A stretch of DNA of 64,000 nucleotides from Pinus tabuliformis. Lineage: Eukaryota; Streptophyta; Pinopsida; Pinales; Pinaceae. A model generated the notes under the pieces. That model had not been told where the DNA came from, searched no databases, and saw nothing but the letters and a program-made list of their open reading frames with translations. Made by a program: the position numbers and the translations under genes. The DNA lies in assembly GCA_031772625.1 (NCBI GenBank), contig CM062804.1, forward strand, positions 1,019,564,514 through 1,019,628,513, given 5' to 3'. Position 1 is the first letter of the stretch. The number at the start of each line of letters is the position of its first letter. Shown here in pieces: positions 1 through 11,676 of this stretch.

Positions 1-1079
1 AATATGCAGGTTCTGGGTTGATGATACATTGCTTGATCTGAGCTAAGGAGAGATCACACCGGTTGATGGAAGATTAGATCTAAGGAAAGATCAGGATCAA
101 ATTGTTTGAAATGAACTATCTTTATATGGTTGATTATGCGTATTTTTAGATCTGCATACTGACGCAATGTTATATTCTGGGTATGATTGATGTCTGGTAT
201 AGCTGCGAAGTTTTAAGAAAATACTTTTAGATATGTACGCATGTTGGCTTCGGTAAAAGCGCGTGTATACGCGGGTTTGTTTCATTGAAGTAGCGTATAT
301 CTTTTGAAGCTTAATTTTTGGGGTTGCAGTTGGGTCTGAATGTTATTGCAGAGTTCTGTAGTCTGCTCTGTATTCTGGTGACTGGGTGTTGACAGGGTTT
401 CAGTGGTTCAGTGATTCAAAGATTGATGATGCTAGTATTGGTTGTTTTGTGCTTCAATGATTTGTTATGAAAAGTGAATGAATCGTGGTCTTCAGATTGT
501 AATGTTGTGCTTCAGGAGTATCCAGTCTGAAAATTGATGAAAAGTGGTACCTGAAGGAAAGAAGTTTGTAGGCCAGCACCTACGTACTAGTATCTTAGCT
601 AGTACAAGAGCAAAGGGGGTTGGAGCTCCCTTCCAGGAGAGTTTGGAAAATGAGAGAAGGTTGTATCCTTCTGTAGGTTGTAGCCTGCGTACTGGTATAA
701 GGCTGCACCAATACACAAGATTGTAAACTGAAGTTTCTTATTAAAGAAAGATAGAGACAACTTGCAGCAGGTGGTTTTCACCCACATTGGGTTTCCACCT
801 TATATCATGGTGTTCATGTGTGTGACTTTTGTGTGATGATCTGTTCTGTTATACTGCACCTGTTTACTTTTAATATGGTTAATAATGTCCTGATGCATTT
901 ACTGAAGATAAACTAACTGAATCATAAGATTTCTGGTTATACGCTGGTTGCTTTAGACACAGTAGCGTGTACACGCTGGTTCACTTAACTGAAGTAGCGT
1001 ATATGTTTCTGAGTATTGAAAAAGTTTTATTGATCTGATAATACTGATTCACCCCCCCCTCTCAGTATTATTTCCAACA
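1..1079 (+). repeat. 3' part of a copia-type LTR (start lies outside the window)
   Basis: This matches the LTR at 9769-11676 over its last several hundred bases. Shared blocks are the segment with 'cttccaggagag', the 'gcctgcgtactggta' block, 'gcagcaggtggttttcaccc' and a C-run framed by AATACTGA and TCAGTATT. It ends in CCAACA at 1079, as an LTR should. No PBS follows, so it is a 3' LTR or a solo LTR whose 5' end and target duplication lie before the window. It also carries repeated 'gcgtgtatacgc/gcgtgtacacgc' palindromes near 258 and 964. Short frames inside it look spurious. Confidence 0.8.
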
Positions 1080-1680
1080 CATTGTCCTTAGTGTTCAATC
1101 GCACATATAGTTTAGCAACCTACTAAAATAATACATACTACTCATGGAGCTTTATAACATAGCTCAATGCAATATTTACAATGAAAAATCTGCTCAAGAG
1201 AAAAAACATCATGACAACATGACAACATACCGCATAGTGGACATTTATAACACAACTCATTACAATATTTACAATGATCATCCTACTGAGTGCCAACTCA
1301 TATAACATCACAACATCATGATAACACAACCACATGATAGAAAAATAACACGACACCCATACCGCATAATGGAGCTTTATAATACATCTCTTTACGATAT
1401 TTACATCCATACACGAGTGTGCATATAGCAACATATCAAAACTGTATATACCAAAACATACGCCAAATCATATGTGAAACATATATCAAACATATCCTAA
1501 CATCATATAGCATATATGAAAACATCATAAAGCATATATCGATCACAATAAAACATATATTAAACCAACATAAAGAAAATACTAAACCACCATGAACCAT
1601 ATACCAAGCCATCATAAGAAAATACTAGACCACCATAAAGCAACTACCAAACCACCATAAGCAATCACCAAACCACCATA
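1080..1680 (-). other. Degenerate repeat region downstream of a chromovirus remnant
   Basis: There is no gene. The stretch holds diverged copies of a block 'gagctttataacatagctc...caatatttacaatg' near 1145, 1238 and 1370, followed by a run of 'accaaaccaccata' variants (1560-1680). It lies immediately 3' of the minus-strand integrase/chromodomain remnant, so it is probably that element's 3' noncoding sequence or 3' LTR. I could not find LTR ends. Confidence 0.45.
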
Positions 1681-2609
1681 TCAAGTCTTCTTTGTCTCAA
1701 CCAGCAAACAAGGAAGGATACAATCATACATAGCCCGCATCTTATCTGCCATCTCCCATGTAGCTTCATTAGGCCCAAAGTGCTTCCATTGCACTTTAAC
1801 TTTCTCGATTGCTCGGTTTCGGAGCATGAGCACCTTTTTCTGCAATATACACTGAGGCTCTAGCTGAAATTCTCCATCTGGTTCCATCTGCAATACAAAG
1901 CAAACAATCACATGATCAACATCTTTAACATACTTCTTAAGCAAAGATACATGGAAAACATCGCAGAATTTCACTGTCGGAGGAAGTGCAAGTTGATAGG
2001 CTACTGGCCTAACCCTCTCAATGATACTAAAGGGTCCACAAAACCATGGTGCCATCTTGGCACATGATCCAATCTGCAAGGAGCTCTTCTTTGGTTTGAT
2101 ATGCAAGTACACCTGTTGCCCAACCTGGAACTCCTTGAACAACTTGTTCCTGTTTGCATAACTCTTTTGCCTATCTTGTGCAGCCTTGAGATTCTTCTTG
2201 ATCTCCTGCATCTCCTATTCCATGTCTGCCAACATATCGGGTCCAATCAATACCCTACTAACTGGATTACTCCAACTAATGGGAGTGTTACAACTCCGCC
2301 CATATAATGCCTCAAAAGGACTCATCCTTAGTGACTCATGATAACTGTTGTTGTATGAAAACTTGACCAAAGGGAGATACCCTTCCCACTTCCTCTACTA
2401 ATGCATCACATACATCCTCAACATGTCCTCCAATATCCTGCTGACCCTCTCTATCTGTCCATGCATCCGGGGATGATAAGTTGCGCTGAAGGCCAACTCG
2501 GTGCCCAAACCCGCAAATAACTCCTTCAAAAACTTGGAAGTGAAATTCACATCCCTGTCTGACACAATTTTCTTTGGAACACCTGTTGAGCCTCATAATT
2601 GCTTCCTTT
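1681..2609 (-). pseudogene. Ty3/gypsy chromovirus integrase C-terminus with chromodomain, broken
   Basis: Read on the minus strand, this is the end of a Ty3/gypsy polyprotein. First comes the second half of the integrase core, with VSDRDVNFTSKF (second catalytic Asp), the ATYHPRMHGQIERV segment (catalytic Glu) and SPFEALYGR. The integrase C-terminal part follows, with FQVGQQVYLHIKP and FCDVFHVSLLKKY. Last comes a chromodomain-like tail VQWKHFGPNEATWE, as in Tekay/Del-type chromoviruses. Stops interrupt the frame: TAG TAG after the RMYVMH segment, and another TAG before 2211. The first integrase Asp, RT and gag are missing, because the 5' side is cut at about 2609 where another LTR begins. It is a dead fragment. 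Confidence 0.85.
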
Positions 2610-4076
2610 TGACACCCCTTTTCGACCTATTTTACTTGTTTTTTATCATCATAATCACTCATTGGGCAACAAATCATAGAATCTATTATTATTAGTCTAA
2701 TATTTGTTTTAGCTACCAAATTGGGATGATTCTGCAGGTAATGTCTAATTATGTAGCTAAGTCCATTGTTTCATAGGTTCTAAGGTGCCAGTTGGAGAGA
2801 GAAATATATGGGAAGATAGAAATCAATTCACTCCACGATTCCTTCCTACCTTCATGAACCAGACCGATCAAGGAAGCTTCTAGTTATGTGGTCAAAGGAA
2901 AAATTCAACTCTATCAGCTACACAGGCAAGCGAGGAATGATATATATAACGATTTTCTTTATTAAAATGAAATCGTTAGCAAATTTCATTAAGATATATA
3001 TCATAGTTAATTTTAGTATTTTGTTAAGCAAAGCTATGAATGAAGCTCTGAACATTTAATTCTATAGGCTTTATAAAAAGACTTCGTAAGCAAGCAAAAA
3101 CACAGTGATTTTATTATGCAACAATGAGAATTAAAACTATGTTTTCAATTCAATTATAAATAATCCTTCTTATTTTGATGCATGGTTGATTGTTCAATTG
3201 GATCTCGTGACCTTCTACTTGTGGAGGCCCCCCTCAAGTAGTAAGGTTCTTTTATGTTTTTAATTGAATTTCCTTATAACATTTTGTAAGTTTATTTTCC
3301 AGATGCATCCTGTAGAATTTCCTTATCGTTTTCCTTTATTGATTTCTGAGTTAAATAGCAGCAGTGTGATTGTCTTGTTAACTAATTTTCTTTATTGATT
3401 CAAGAGCACAAGAACTGAGTTTAATGAGTAACAATAACAACAGTGAGAGTTTAGATTTAGACTAAAATTGTGATTCTTAAAAGCAAAGGATTTGATTACA
3501 TGATTTATTTCAAGCAAGAATGATTTATGATTTTGAGAAAGTGAGAATATATTTTCAATTCATTTTGGATTTTTATGCAAGAGTGTGTTAGTATGATAGA
3601 TAATTTGATTCCTTTATAGAATTGAGTTTCTTTCAAAGCATAATTCAAATATATACCAGAGAGAGAGAGAGTGTGTGTGTTTTTCTAAGTTAAATTTCAT
3701 TTTACAAGTGTGAGATTGATTTATAATTATGAGATTTTCATAAGATGTGTGGATTTCATAATTAGATATAACCTTTATAAGGGTGCAATTAATTTTCATA
3801 AGTGTGGGATTGATTTACTTTTATGCAGAGTTGTGAAAGTTTCTTTTGAAGCAATTGATAAAAGAGTGTGATCATTTTATTTTCTAGGAGAAATTACTTT
3901 ACTCATGTGCATTCCAATAACTTAATTTAGAATCTATATTTCAATAACTCAGTTTAATTTAGAGGTGTGAATAATCAAGGACTTCTAGCACATACAATGC
4001 ACTTACACTTCATCAGCTTACTAGCTCTGGTCGATAATTTATGCAAGTAATTTAAAGTTAATTAAATTACTAAACA
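2610..4076 (+). repeat. 5' LTR of a Ty3/gypsy (Athila/Tat-like) remnant
   Basis: The LTR begins TGACACCCC exactly where the chromovirus homology stops and ends TAAACA just before a PBS-like sequence, giving 1467 bp. A TATAAAA lies at 3072. A short GA/GT microsatellite is at 3659-3680. I found no second copy in the window, so the boundaries rest on TG...CA ends, the PBS and the junction with the chromovirus. Confidence 0.65.
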
Positions 4077-4079
4077 TTT

Positions 4080-4097
4080 TGGCACCATTGCCAGGGA
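4080..4097 (+). other. Decayed tRNA-Asp primer-binding site
   Basis: 'tggcaccattgccaggga' matches the plant tRNA-Asp PBS consensus TGGCGCCGTTGCCGGGGA except for three G-to-A changes, the pattern expected from deaminated methylated cytosines. It follows the LTR end by three bases. Confidence 0.8.
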
Positions 4098-4142
4098 AGT
4101 GTAAATAGGAGTCCTTTCTTTTTATAAAAAAACAAAAATGAT

Positions 4143-5708
4143 ATGCATAGGGAAAGAGATTCTAGAGGTAGATTTGTAGGTAGAGGTAAAATTTTAATTC
4201 CAACAACATCACTCACCCCACCACAACCTTGTAGTGCCACACCACCCACTAAAACTCATATTCCATCATTTGCAAGAAAACATAAAATTCTTGAGGTACT
4301 TAGATCCAAAATCCAACCTAGAGATTTACCAACCTCATCAACCAAAGCAGTAATAGAAGAAGAATATCCTACATCCCCAACACAAGGAGTAGTTTTACTA
4401 TCTCCAACTAGAAAAAGACTTCTAGGACAAGAGCTAGAGATCCCTATTGAAGAAGAGGAGGAAGAAAATTGTTTTAACTTACCATTGATAGAAGAACCAG
4501 AACTAGAAGAGCTAGAAGAAGAACCAGAAAACCCAATTTTGGAAACTTATATTAGCTCTGAAAAATCTACAATGGCTAGAGAAGGGGAAGGGTAGGTACA
4601 TAATGTTAATGGTGAACAAACTAGGATTAGAGGAGGAAATAGAGGTGTATGAAGAGGGAGAGGTGGATGAAGAGGGAGAGGAGGTAGAGGAGTTCCAAAA
4701 TCTATTGGATTTTCTATCCTTGATGAAGATACAACAACTATAATTAAAAACATCTCACCCTCCATCCTTCCAAATTTTCATGGATTAAGAAGTGAGAATG
4801 TTGAAACATTTCTCTTTGAGTTTAAAGTCTTGTGTAGATCTTATGATTATTTGCTTGACCCTCAAAAGTTGAAATTGTTTCTAGCAACTCTTAAGGATTC
4901 AACATTAAAATGGATCATGGGCTTAGGAGCACACTCTATACGAATATGGGAAGAAATGAAAACTACATTCTTAGAGAAATATAAGGATTATTGTATGCCC
5001 CATAATCTTTAGGATGAAGTATTTCAAATGATCCAAAAAGAAGATTAAAATATTGAAGATTTCATTGAAAGATTTTCTTATAATGTTGAAAGGGTTAAAA
5101 TGCATGAACTAGATGAAGAAACTTTGAAAGCTTTCTTATTAAAATCCATCAGATATTAGTGGATTGATCTCCTCAATTTGATCGGTAAGGGAGATATTTC
5201 CTGGTTATCATTAGGAGACATTTGTGAGTTGTACATACACATTTCAAGAGGTAAGGAAAGAACTGGGAAAAATCCAAGAGATCCTCTCATGTCTAGGATT
5301 AATAAATCTATAGCTGGGACTGTAAGTAGGGCTGAATTAGGTAATTTTCTTGACAACTTTAAAATAGACATTTTGGGAAGTCTTAGTGAGCAAATAGATA
5401 CCCTTAAATTGCAAAACAAGCAAAATGTCGAAAATGTTGCATTGTCAATATTTTGTCCCAAATGTAGAAAGAAACATGCTATGAGAGAATTCCCTCTTGA
5501 TTTAAAAAGTGTAGAAACCTGTGTTATATGTGCATAAAATCATGATACAAAAGAATTTCCTTCAATACCAGGTCTTAAAGAAGTTTATCAAGAGGAAATG
5601 ATACCAAATAAGATAGATACCCTCTGTTTTATTGCTAAGAGACCATGGAAAAATTCACAACCAAATATGACCCAGGGATTTAACACTCAAAAATTTGCAC
5701 AACTATAA
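4143..5708 (+). pseudogene. Ty3/gypsy gag, riddled with stops
   Basis: One reading frame from 4143 carries a basic RGRFVGRGK start, a charged Glu-rich linker (4430-4550), an RG-rich segment, and a retrotransposon Gag domain from about 4750 (ILPNFHGLRSENVETFLFEF, then LKDSTLKWIMGL, then TTFLEKY). It ends in a zinc-knuckle-like region CPKCRKKHAM...CVICA followed by a SIPGLKEVYQ segment. The frame is kept throughout but contains TAG, TGA and TAA codons near 4593, 4650, 4670, 5010, 5046, 5157 and 5535. The C-terminal pattern matches the gag of element A at 32043 (CSRC...CFICEEYH...SLPGLKATYQ), so both come from related lineages. No pol follows. Confidence 0.8.
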
Positions 5709-8619
5709 AAAAAAAAGTGGACTACACCCATGCCTTAGAAATCTTGGTCTCAACCTTGGGCATAGGATGTGAGTGACCCTATCATCTCAGTCTCTCGTAC
5801 AACTTAGAAAGGGTGTGACTTTGGTTTATCGGTCACTCACACAACTCATCTAGGGAGTGACTTTAGGTCTTTGCAGTTCAGTGAAAGAATCACACACATA
5901 AAGACTTTCTTAGAGTGACTGTGGAGTCACAGTCGCCTGCATACAGTTACTAAGAGAGCAACTAGGGATTTTCGGTCACACATAGACAATTTTAATGAGA
6001 GATACCAGAGTTTAGATCTAGGGTTTGACATATTGACTTCAATTGATTTTAGTGATATGGTAGATCTAGGTTTCTCTCTACTGTTATACAGTTTTGTAGA
6101 TTTGTAGATCTGATTTGTTAGTTTTCGCTGCAAACATATGTATTGGTCTCATTGACAGTGACAACAATGCTCATCAATGTTTGACATAGTGACAGTAGTA
6201 TAAAACAATTAACATTAGTTTGTGATAACACATTATAGCCATTAGTATGAGGGTTCTAATTCCTAGCATGATTAGAATTTTTTTAATAGATATCATTATT
6301 GTTTTGTTGCATAGACAAAGTTATGGATCATTGTACTCTCTTTTGCTGCATCATTTGATGACAATCTAAGAAGAAGAATATTTGAAAGGGTTGCCCCATA
6401 GTGGGTTTTTCCCTGGTTTCGGATCAATCCTGGTGTCTCTATATGTGTGCATGCTTTTCTTCTACTATTCCTTTTACTGCGGCATTGATGATGTTGGTGA
6501 TGTTGTTTCTTTCTATGTAATTTCATATGGTGATGTATAAAGTTGTAGATATAAATAATGCAATGATGATATGGGGTGAAATTAATGTATTAATTATGAA
6601 ATGCAACTATAATAGAAAATAACAATGTCTCCCCAAGAAAATTTAATAGAATTTTTGTCTTTGCTTGCCCACACATGCGAGATTGTTGGAGGACCTAGGG
6701 TTTCCTCAATTCATATTTTATAGAGTTATTATTTGGGATTTTGTTGGCTCATCTCTTGGAAGGTTTCATCTTGGTTCAAGGTCAAGGTCTTGGAAGTCTT
6801 CATTTAAATTATATAAGAAGATATTTTGTGGGTTTTCCTTTCTAAGAGAGATTTTGGCCCTGGCTAGCAACCTACATTTGGTGTTCTTGTATTTGCATTG
6901 TGATCTTGTTTATTGGAATTTGTCTTGATGATTAATAGAACTAAAGAATTATGATAATTTCTTAATATAAATCACAAGAAAATTTCAAGAATTAAGAGAG
7001 AAATCAACTTATTAAATAATCTAACTCTCTGCCCTATATTTCTCAACATGAAGGCCATGAGGAGAGAATGTTGTCTGAAGGATTGGGTAAGCATATGAGG
7101 ATACTACTCCTAGAGGATTATGAATCCAATATAGGTAGTAGTCTCATGACTGAAAATATTTGAGGATATAATAGGGTATCCAAGACAAGAGTGGTCAAAG
7201 AGGACAGATGTTATTTGAGGATTGGTAATCCAAGATAAGAATAGTCCTAAAGGGACATACCTAGTGAACATATAGGTTGGGTATGTGCATTGAGAGGTAG
7301 TGTAACTAAAAATTTATTTTATGGTTAAAGTGTCTTAGATTCCACAAATTGATCAAGTTTTCCATCCCTTCAATTTGGCCTTGAAGTGACATGTCCAACC
7401 CCTAAGCAGATTATAAATATGTTTAAATTTGACCTCAATTGGTGAGAAATTGAAGCACATATTTTCTAATTTGTTCTAAAGCAAGAAATGAATGCGAAGA
7501 GGCTTAAGAAGAGGTCGAAAGTCTAGAAATAAAGTAAAATGATGCCACTCTCATTTGAAGTACAAATTCTATAGGGTATCCATAGTTCTAAAGGAGTAGA
7601 AGATAATAATTGAATTTAATGAAGCAGATCATTTGGTTGGGGGGTTGAGCTGACCATGGTGTGTTGGTATTTGGGTCTATGGTCTTGGAAGTCTCATTTG
7701 AATTTATAAGAAGAGAAGTTGGGTCTATCGTATTGGAAGATTTGCAACGTAGAAATAAAAAAGTTCTTGAAATCAAATGCAACGCAAAACTAAATCACAC
7801 ACCCAGTAGCCAAGTGCTTGGTGGCCTAAAGTTGAGCAATACTTCGATGATTTTTTTCACATATATGACTGCAACCCTAGTTAATATTTCAAATCCAGAT
7901 ATGTGGATGAAAGTACTTGAAAACAAAGGAAGAAGGATAAGTTAGATGAGATAAATAATTAATAAAATAGAAGAAAAATCATACTCGTTCCTTATGCCCA
8001 ATTAATAGAGTAAGAGTTTCTCCTACTTCCCTGCATGGAAAATGTCAGTTTGTGGCATTTCACTCAAATACAAACACAATGGTCAAAGAAAGGCAAATAC
8101 TACATGATTTTTTTTAGGGAAACGTTTTTTATTTATTATAAACCTTTATGTAGCTCTCACTTGGCCAAGGCACACAACACAAATAAGAAAAAAAAAGTGT
8201 TTTCTCACCTAAACCCTTACCATTTTGAGTTATTTTCTTCAGATAGTTATTCCACTTCAAGATCTGAATTGATACTAGTTGTCCTACACATACTCATGAG
8301 ACGAATGAGGCAAACTTAGATTAAATTTGACCAAATATCAAATTTAATTACATGAATAAATAATAATTAAAAGTACTTGAGTGCATGAATACCTGAATTA
8401 GCTCCTCTTGGTTTCAAGATTAAATTGATGGAGTAGTTTAATATTGAATAAAACCTCCCTCCACTCAACAAATTAGCAGCGAAGTCAATGTTGACTTTGT
8501 TGTTGATCTGTTGGATTGAGGGTGTTTTTCTCCAACATTATCCAAATCCTAATTTATTCTCTACTGAATAGGCTAACCACATGAAGGTGGAAGCTCTCAT
8601 GCCCTGCCCAAACCCAACG

Positions 8620-8654
8620 CCCCCCCCCCCCCCCCCCCCCCCCCTCCCCCCCCC
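8620..8654 (+). repeat. Poly-C tract
   Basis: 25 consecutive C, one T, then nine C. It sits in otherwise AT-rich DNA. The exact length in the assembly is unreliable for such runs. Confidence 0.9.
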
Positions 8655-9763
8655 TCCTTCCACCCCCTCACATCACTCTTAATTCCCCAATACCCAATCT
8701 ATCTACTATATAAGAAATAGTTGAAAGGAAGACATTAAGATACATAAAAAAACAAATAGCAAACACTAGTTCATTCATAAATCCACAAAACATTTCATCT
8801 CAATAAATTTTATCATAAAAAATATATTTACATAATATGAAACAAGGTTGTGTACATAAAGAAATATATACCAATTATTCATTAACATATAACATTCATT
8901 CTTTAATTAATTAATCATAGAAAAAAATACTTCATCTCAAAAAAATTATCATCAAAAATATGTTTTCATAATATGGTACGTGATGTTTCTAATGATATAA
9001 CTAGTACAATAATTTATTTTTATTTTTCTTTATTTTTGACGGCCTAGTCTTTATTTGGATGAGAGCCATCATGAGGTGATTAGACAATGGGCTGCAATAT
9101 TTTTTTTTAAATGAATTGACTTGGATTAGTTGTAGATTAGGAGGCCTAGTTAGTAGTGCTAAGTGAGTCAATGGTATATTTCAATGAGAAGCCCGTCTTT
9201 CGTGGATCATGATCTTTTCAAATGGATATTTGAGTTAATTATCACATGATTTGAAACCATTATGTACTTGAAAGGGGCACATAAAGATGAACGGTTTAAT
9301 AACTGAAACTTAGAGGATTAAACCCTTAACTATTCATTTGGAAGGTGATTGAGCCATCACAACTAAGGGAGTAGTTCAGGGAGAAGATAAGAAAACTTTT
9401 CGAATGCCATGAATGTTGAGATTTGTAGCTTGGGAGGTACTCCAAATGCTAGGCTAGAGGTTTTTGGATCAATTGTCACATAAAAGTGACTTGTGGGCTA
9501 AGAACCCAAGCCTGTGGGCTTTTCACCTGAGTTGGCGTGTGTGGAACCATGAGGAATTTTGATTATTTGGAACATGGAGATGTTAGAGGACTTCGAGAAA
9601 AACTGGAGGAAACAAAAATCATCAAAATTTGGGGTTTTTATGATGAGATTTTTATTTTTCTATATGGATGTTGGGTTTGCACTTGATTTTTTCAAGTCAT
9701 TTTGTGTAATTTTATGAGTTGTGAATCCCACAAGGGAAAATTAGATGAATCCCTTGAGAAGTA

Positions 9764-9768
9764 TATAA
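9764..9768 (+). other. Target-site duplication, left copy (TATAA)
   Basis: TATAA precedes the TGTTGG start of the LTR at 9769 and is repeated exactly after its CAACA end at 11677-11681. Confidence 0.85.
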
Positions 9769-9849
9769 TGTTGGCATTATGATTCTGGTATGGCTTTATG
9801 ATACATATGTTTTACTTGATGGCAACCCACTCATCTCAGATGATAAATT

Positions 9850-10040
9850 ATAGTGCAGAAAAGTTCACGCACTTATATGCAGAGAAAAGCTTATTCTATG
9901 TAGAGAAAAGTTCACGCACTTATATGCAGAGAAAAGTTTATTTCATGTAGAGAAAAGTTCACACACTTTTATGCAGAGAAAAGTTTATTTCATGTAGAGA
10001 AAAGTTTATTTCATGTAGAGTAAAAGTTCACGCACTTTCA
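9850..10040 (+). repeat. Tandem repeat within the solo LTR
   Basis: Imperfect units alternate 'gcagagaaaagttcacgcac' and 'gtagagaaaagtttatttca', with a combined period of roughly 57 bp and about three copies. Confidence 0.8.
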
Positions 10041-10180
10041 TGTTGGAGAACTTACCTTTGGTCCATGGTAGTTAGTCCTTGGTATTTGAACCTATGGTTT
10101 TGGACCATGGTACCTCGTCAAAAGTGTGTATATGTTGGAGAACTTACCTTTGGTCCATGGTGGTTAGTCCTTGGTATTAT
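10041..10180 (+). repeat. Direct repeat spaced 92 bp within the LTR U3
   Basis: 'tgttggagaacttacctttg' occurs at 10041 and again at 10133, with about 46 bp of near-identity. Both copies resemble LTR starts, but only the start at 9769 gives matching target duplications. Confidence 0.8.
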
Positions 10181-10254
10181 TGAGCCCCATGTTTTTGGGC
10201 CCCTTGTATTGGTTATCTATGGTATTGATCCATGATTTTAGGAAGAAGCTTGCC

Positions 10255-10262
10255 TATATAAA
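10255..10262 (+). promoter_or_regulatory. Likely TATA box of the solo LTR
   Basis: TATATAAA lies about 150 bp upstream of the minisatellite and is the best TATA match in this LTR. U3 would be 9769 to about 10285, leaving the minisatellite in the transcribed R/U5 part. Confidence 0.55.
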
Positions 10263-10410
10263 GCAAAGGAGATCACTTGGCTAATTCATTCTTGCAAATC
10301 GAATATCTTAAGATCTGAAATATTGGGTTATTGTTTTAAAAGTTTGATCTATGAAAGGGAAGTTGAAAGCGAATCTGTGAAGGGTGATCTCTCGAGCGCT
10401 GCAGCTGCGG

Positions 10411-11010
10411 AAGTGCAGAGGCGCCACAGAAGGCGCAGTGCGGAGGCGCCACAGAAGGCGCAGTGCAGAGACGCCACAGAAGGCGCAGTGCAGAGACGCC
10501 ACAGAGGCGCCACAGAAGGCACAGTGCGGAGACGCCACAGAGGCGCCACAAAAGGCGCAGTGTGGAGACGCCATAGAAGGTGCAGTGCGGAGGCGCCACA
10601 GAAGGCGCAGTGCGGAGACTCCACCGAGGTGCCACAGAAGGCGCAGTGCGGAGGCGCCATAGAAGGCGCAGTGCGGAGGCGCCATAGAAGACGCAGTGCG
10701 GAGGCGCCACAGAAGGCGCAGTGCGGAGGCACCACAGAAGGCACAGTGCGGAGACGCCACAGAGGCGCCACAGAAGGTGTAGTGCAGAGGCGCCACAGAA
10801 GGTGCAGTGCGGAGGCGCCACAGAAGACGCAGTGCGGAGACGCCACAGAGGCGCCACAAAAGGCGCAGTGCGGAGGCACCACAAAAGGCGCAGTGCAGAG
10901 GCGTCACAGAAGGCGCAGTGCGAAGGCGCCACAGAAGGCGCAGTACGGAGGCGCCACAGAAGGCGCAGGTGTGGTGGTCGCGGTGCCACAGAAGGCGCAG
11001 GTGCGGAGGT
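10411..11010 (+). repeat. GC-rich 25-bp minisatellite in the LTR
   Basis: About two dozen units of a 25-bp motif, 'ggcgccacagaaggcgcagt' plus 'gcgga', run head to tail. Several units carry a 13-bp partial insertion (gacgccacagag). Units lack stop codons in most frames, and a 25-bp period rotates the frame by one each unit, so long open frames arise on both strands (for example 10323-11012 plus and 10308-10907 minus). I treat these as spurious. Base composition contrasts sharply with the AT-rich surroundings. Confidence 0.95.
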
Positions 11011-11676
11011 AGTACAGATATCCGCAGATCTATACCAGTGAAGTTGCGATCCCTGCTTAAAATTTGTTTTAACTGCCTTTGACTATTCTGCAGGGTTTTG
11101 GGTGCATAACTGATGTTTGGTTACTGGTATTGAGTTCAGATAACAACATGATTAATGACTTATCTTTATGTACTAGATCTGGTTGATAACTCTCATAATA
11201 TCATTGTATATGTATGGATCTGGTGATTGGGTGATTCAGAAGGTTGTTTGATTATGAGCTTCAATGTTGTTGTTGGATCCAGTTTGAAAATTTATGAAAA
11301 GTGGTCCTTGAAAGAAAAGAAGTAGGGGGTTGTAGATCCCTTCCAGGAGAGACTGGAAAACGAGAGAGAGTTGTAGCTCTCTGCAGGTTGCAGCCTGCGT
11401 ACTGGTAAAGGACTGCACCAGTACAAAATCATTGTAACAGGAGTTTCTAATTTGAAAGAAGATAGAGACATATTGCAGCAGGTGGTTTTCACCCACATTG
11501 GGTTTCCACCTTATATCTGGTGTTATTTGGTGTGACTATCTGTTTTTCTTGTTCATGCTCATTATTTTATGGTACTGATATGCAAAAATAATTCAAAGTG
11601 TAAATAAGGAAGATTTGTTAAAGGAACTTGATAATACTGATTCACCCCCCCCCCCCTCTAAGTATTATTTTCAACA

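Larger units (their letters stand above)
5709..9768. other. AT-rich intergenic stretch with faint repeat debris
   Basis: I see no gene. At 5750-5940 a degenerate 'ggtcactcacacaactcat' motif recurs. At 6300-6450 the sequence (gttgcccca, gtgggtttttccctgg) resembles the U5 end of copia LTRs, but no LTR borders are clear. Frames of 60-94 codons at 6665, 7661 and 8035 have no recognisable motif or codon pattern. A C-run lies at 8620-8654. Confidence 0.5.
9769..11676 (+). mobile_element. Complete solo LTR of a copia-type retrotransposon
   Basis: It starts TGTTGG and ends CAACA, is 1908 bp long and is flanked by an exact 5-bp duplication TATAA. This is the structure left by unequal recombination between two LTRs of one insertion. 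Its 3' third matches the partial LTR at 1-1079 in the same orientation. It holds a TATA box (10255), a 57-bp-class tandem repeat, a 92-bp spaced duplication, a 25-bp GC-rich minisatellite, and near the end the C-run framed by AATACTGA and TAAGTATT. It encodes no retroviral protein; its long open frames come from the minisatellite. Confidence 0.88.

Noticed and set aside
6296-6526. Minus-strand His/Gln-rich frame
   Set aside because: The plus strand reads as a copia-like U5 fragment; the frame has no recognised protein pattern.
9850-10040. Regular repeats with spacer-like segments, CRISPR-like at first glance
   Set aside because: Spacers are also repeated, there are no cas genes, and the tract lies inside a plant LTR.
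10041-10140. Alternative starts of the solo LTR at 10041 or 10133 (both TGTTGGAG)
   Set aside because: Only the start at 9769 gives an exact 5-bp duplication (TATAA) with the sequence after 11676.
10308-11082. Several overlapping long frames on both strands (up to 229 codons) of Arg/His/Ala-rich peptides
   Set aside because: They all come from the 25-bp minisatellite, which lacks stops in most frames; the peptides are cyclic translations of one repeat.
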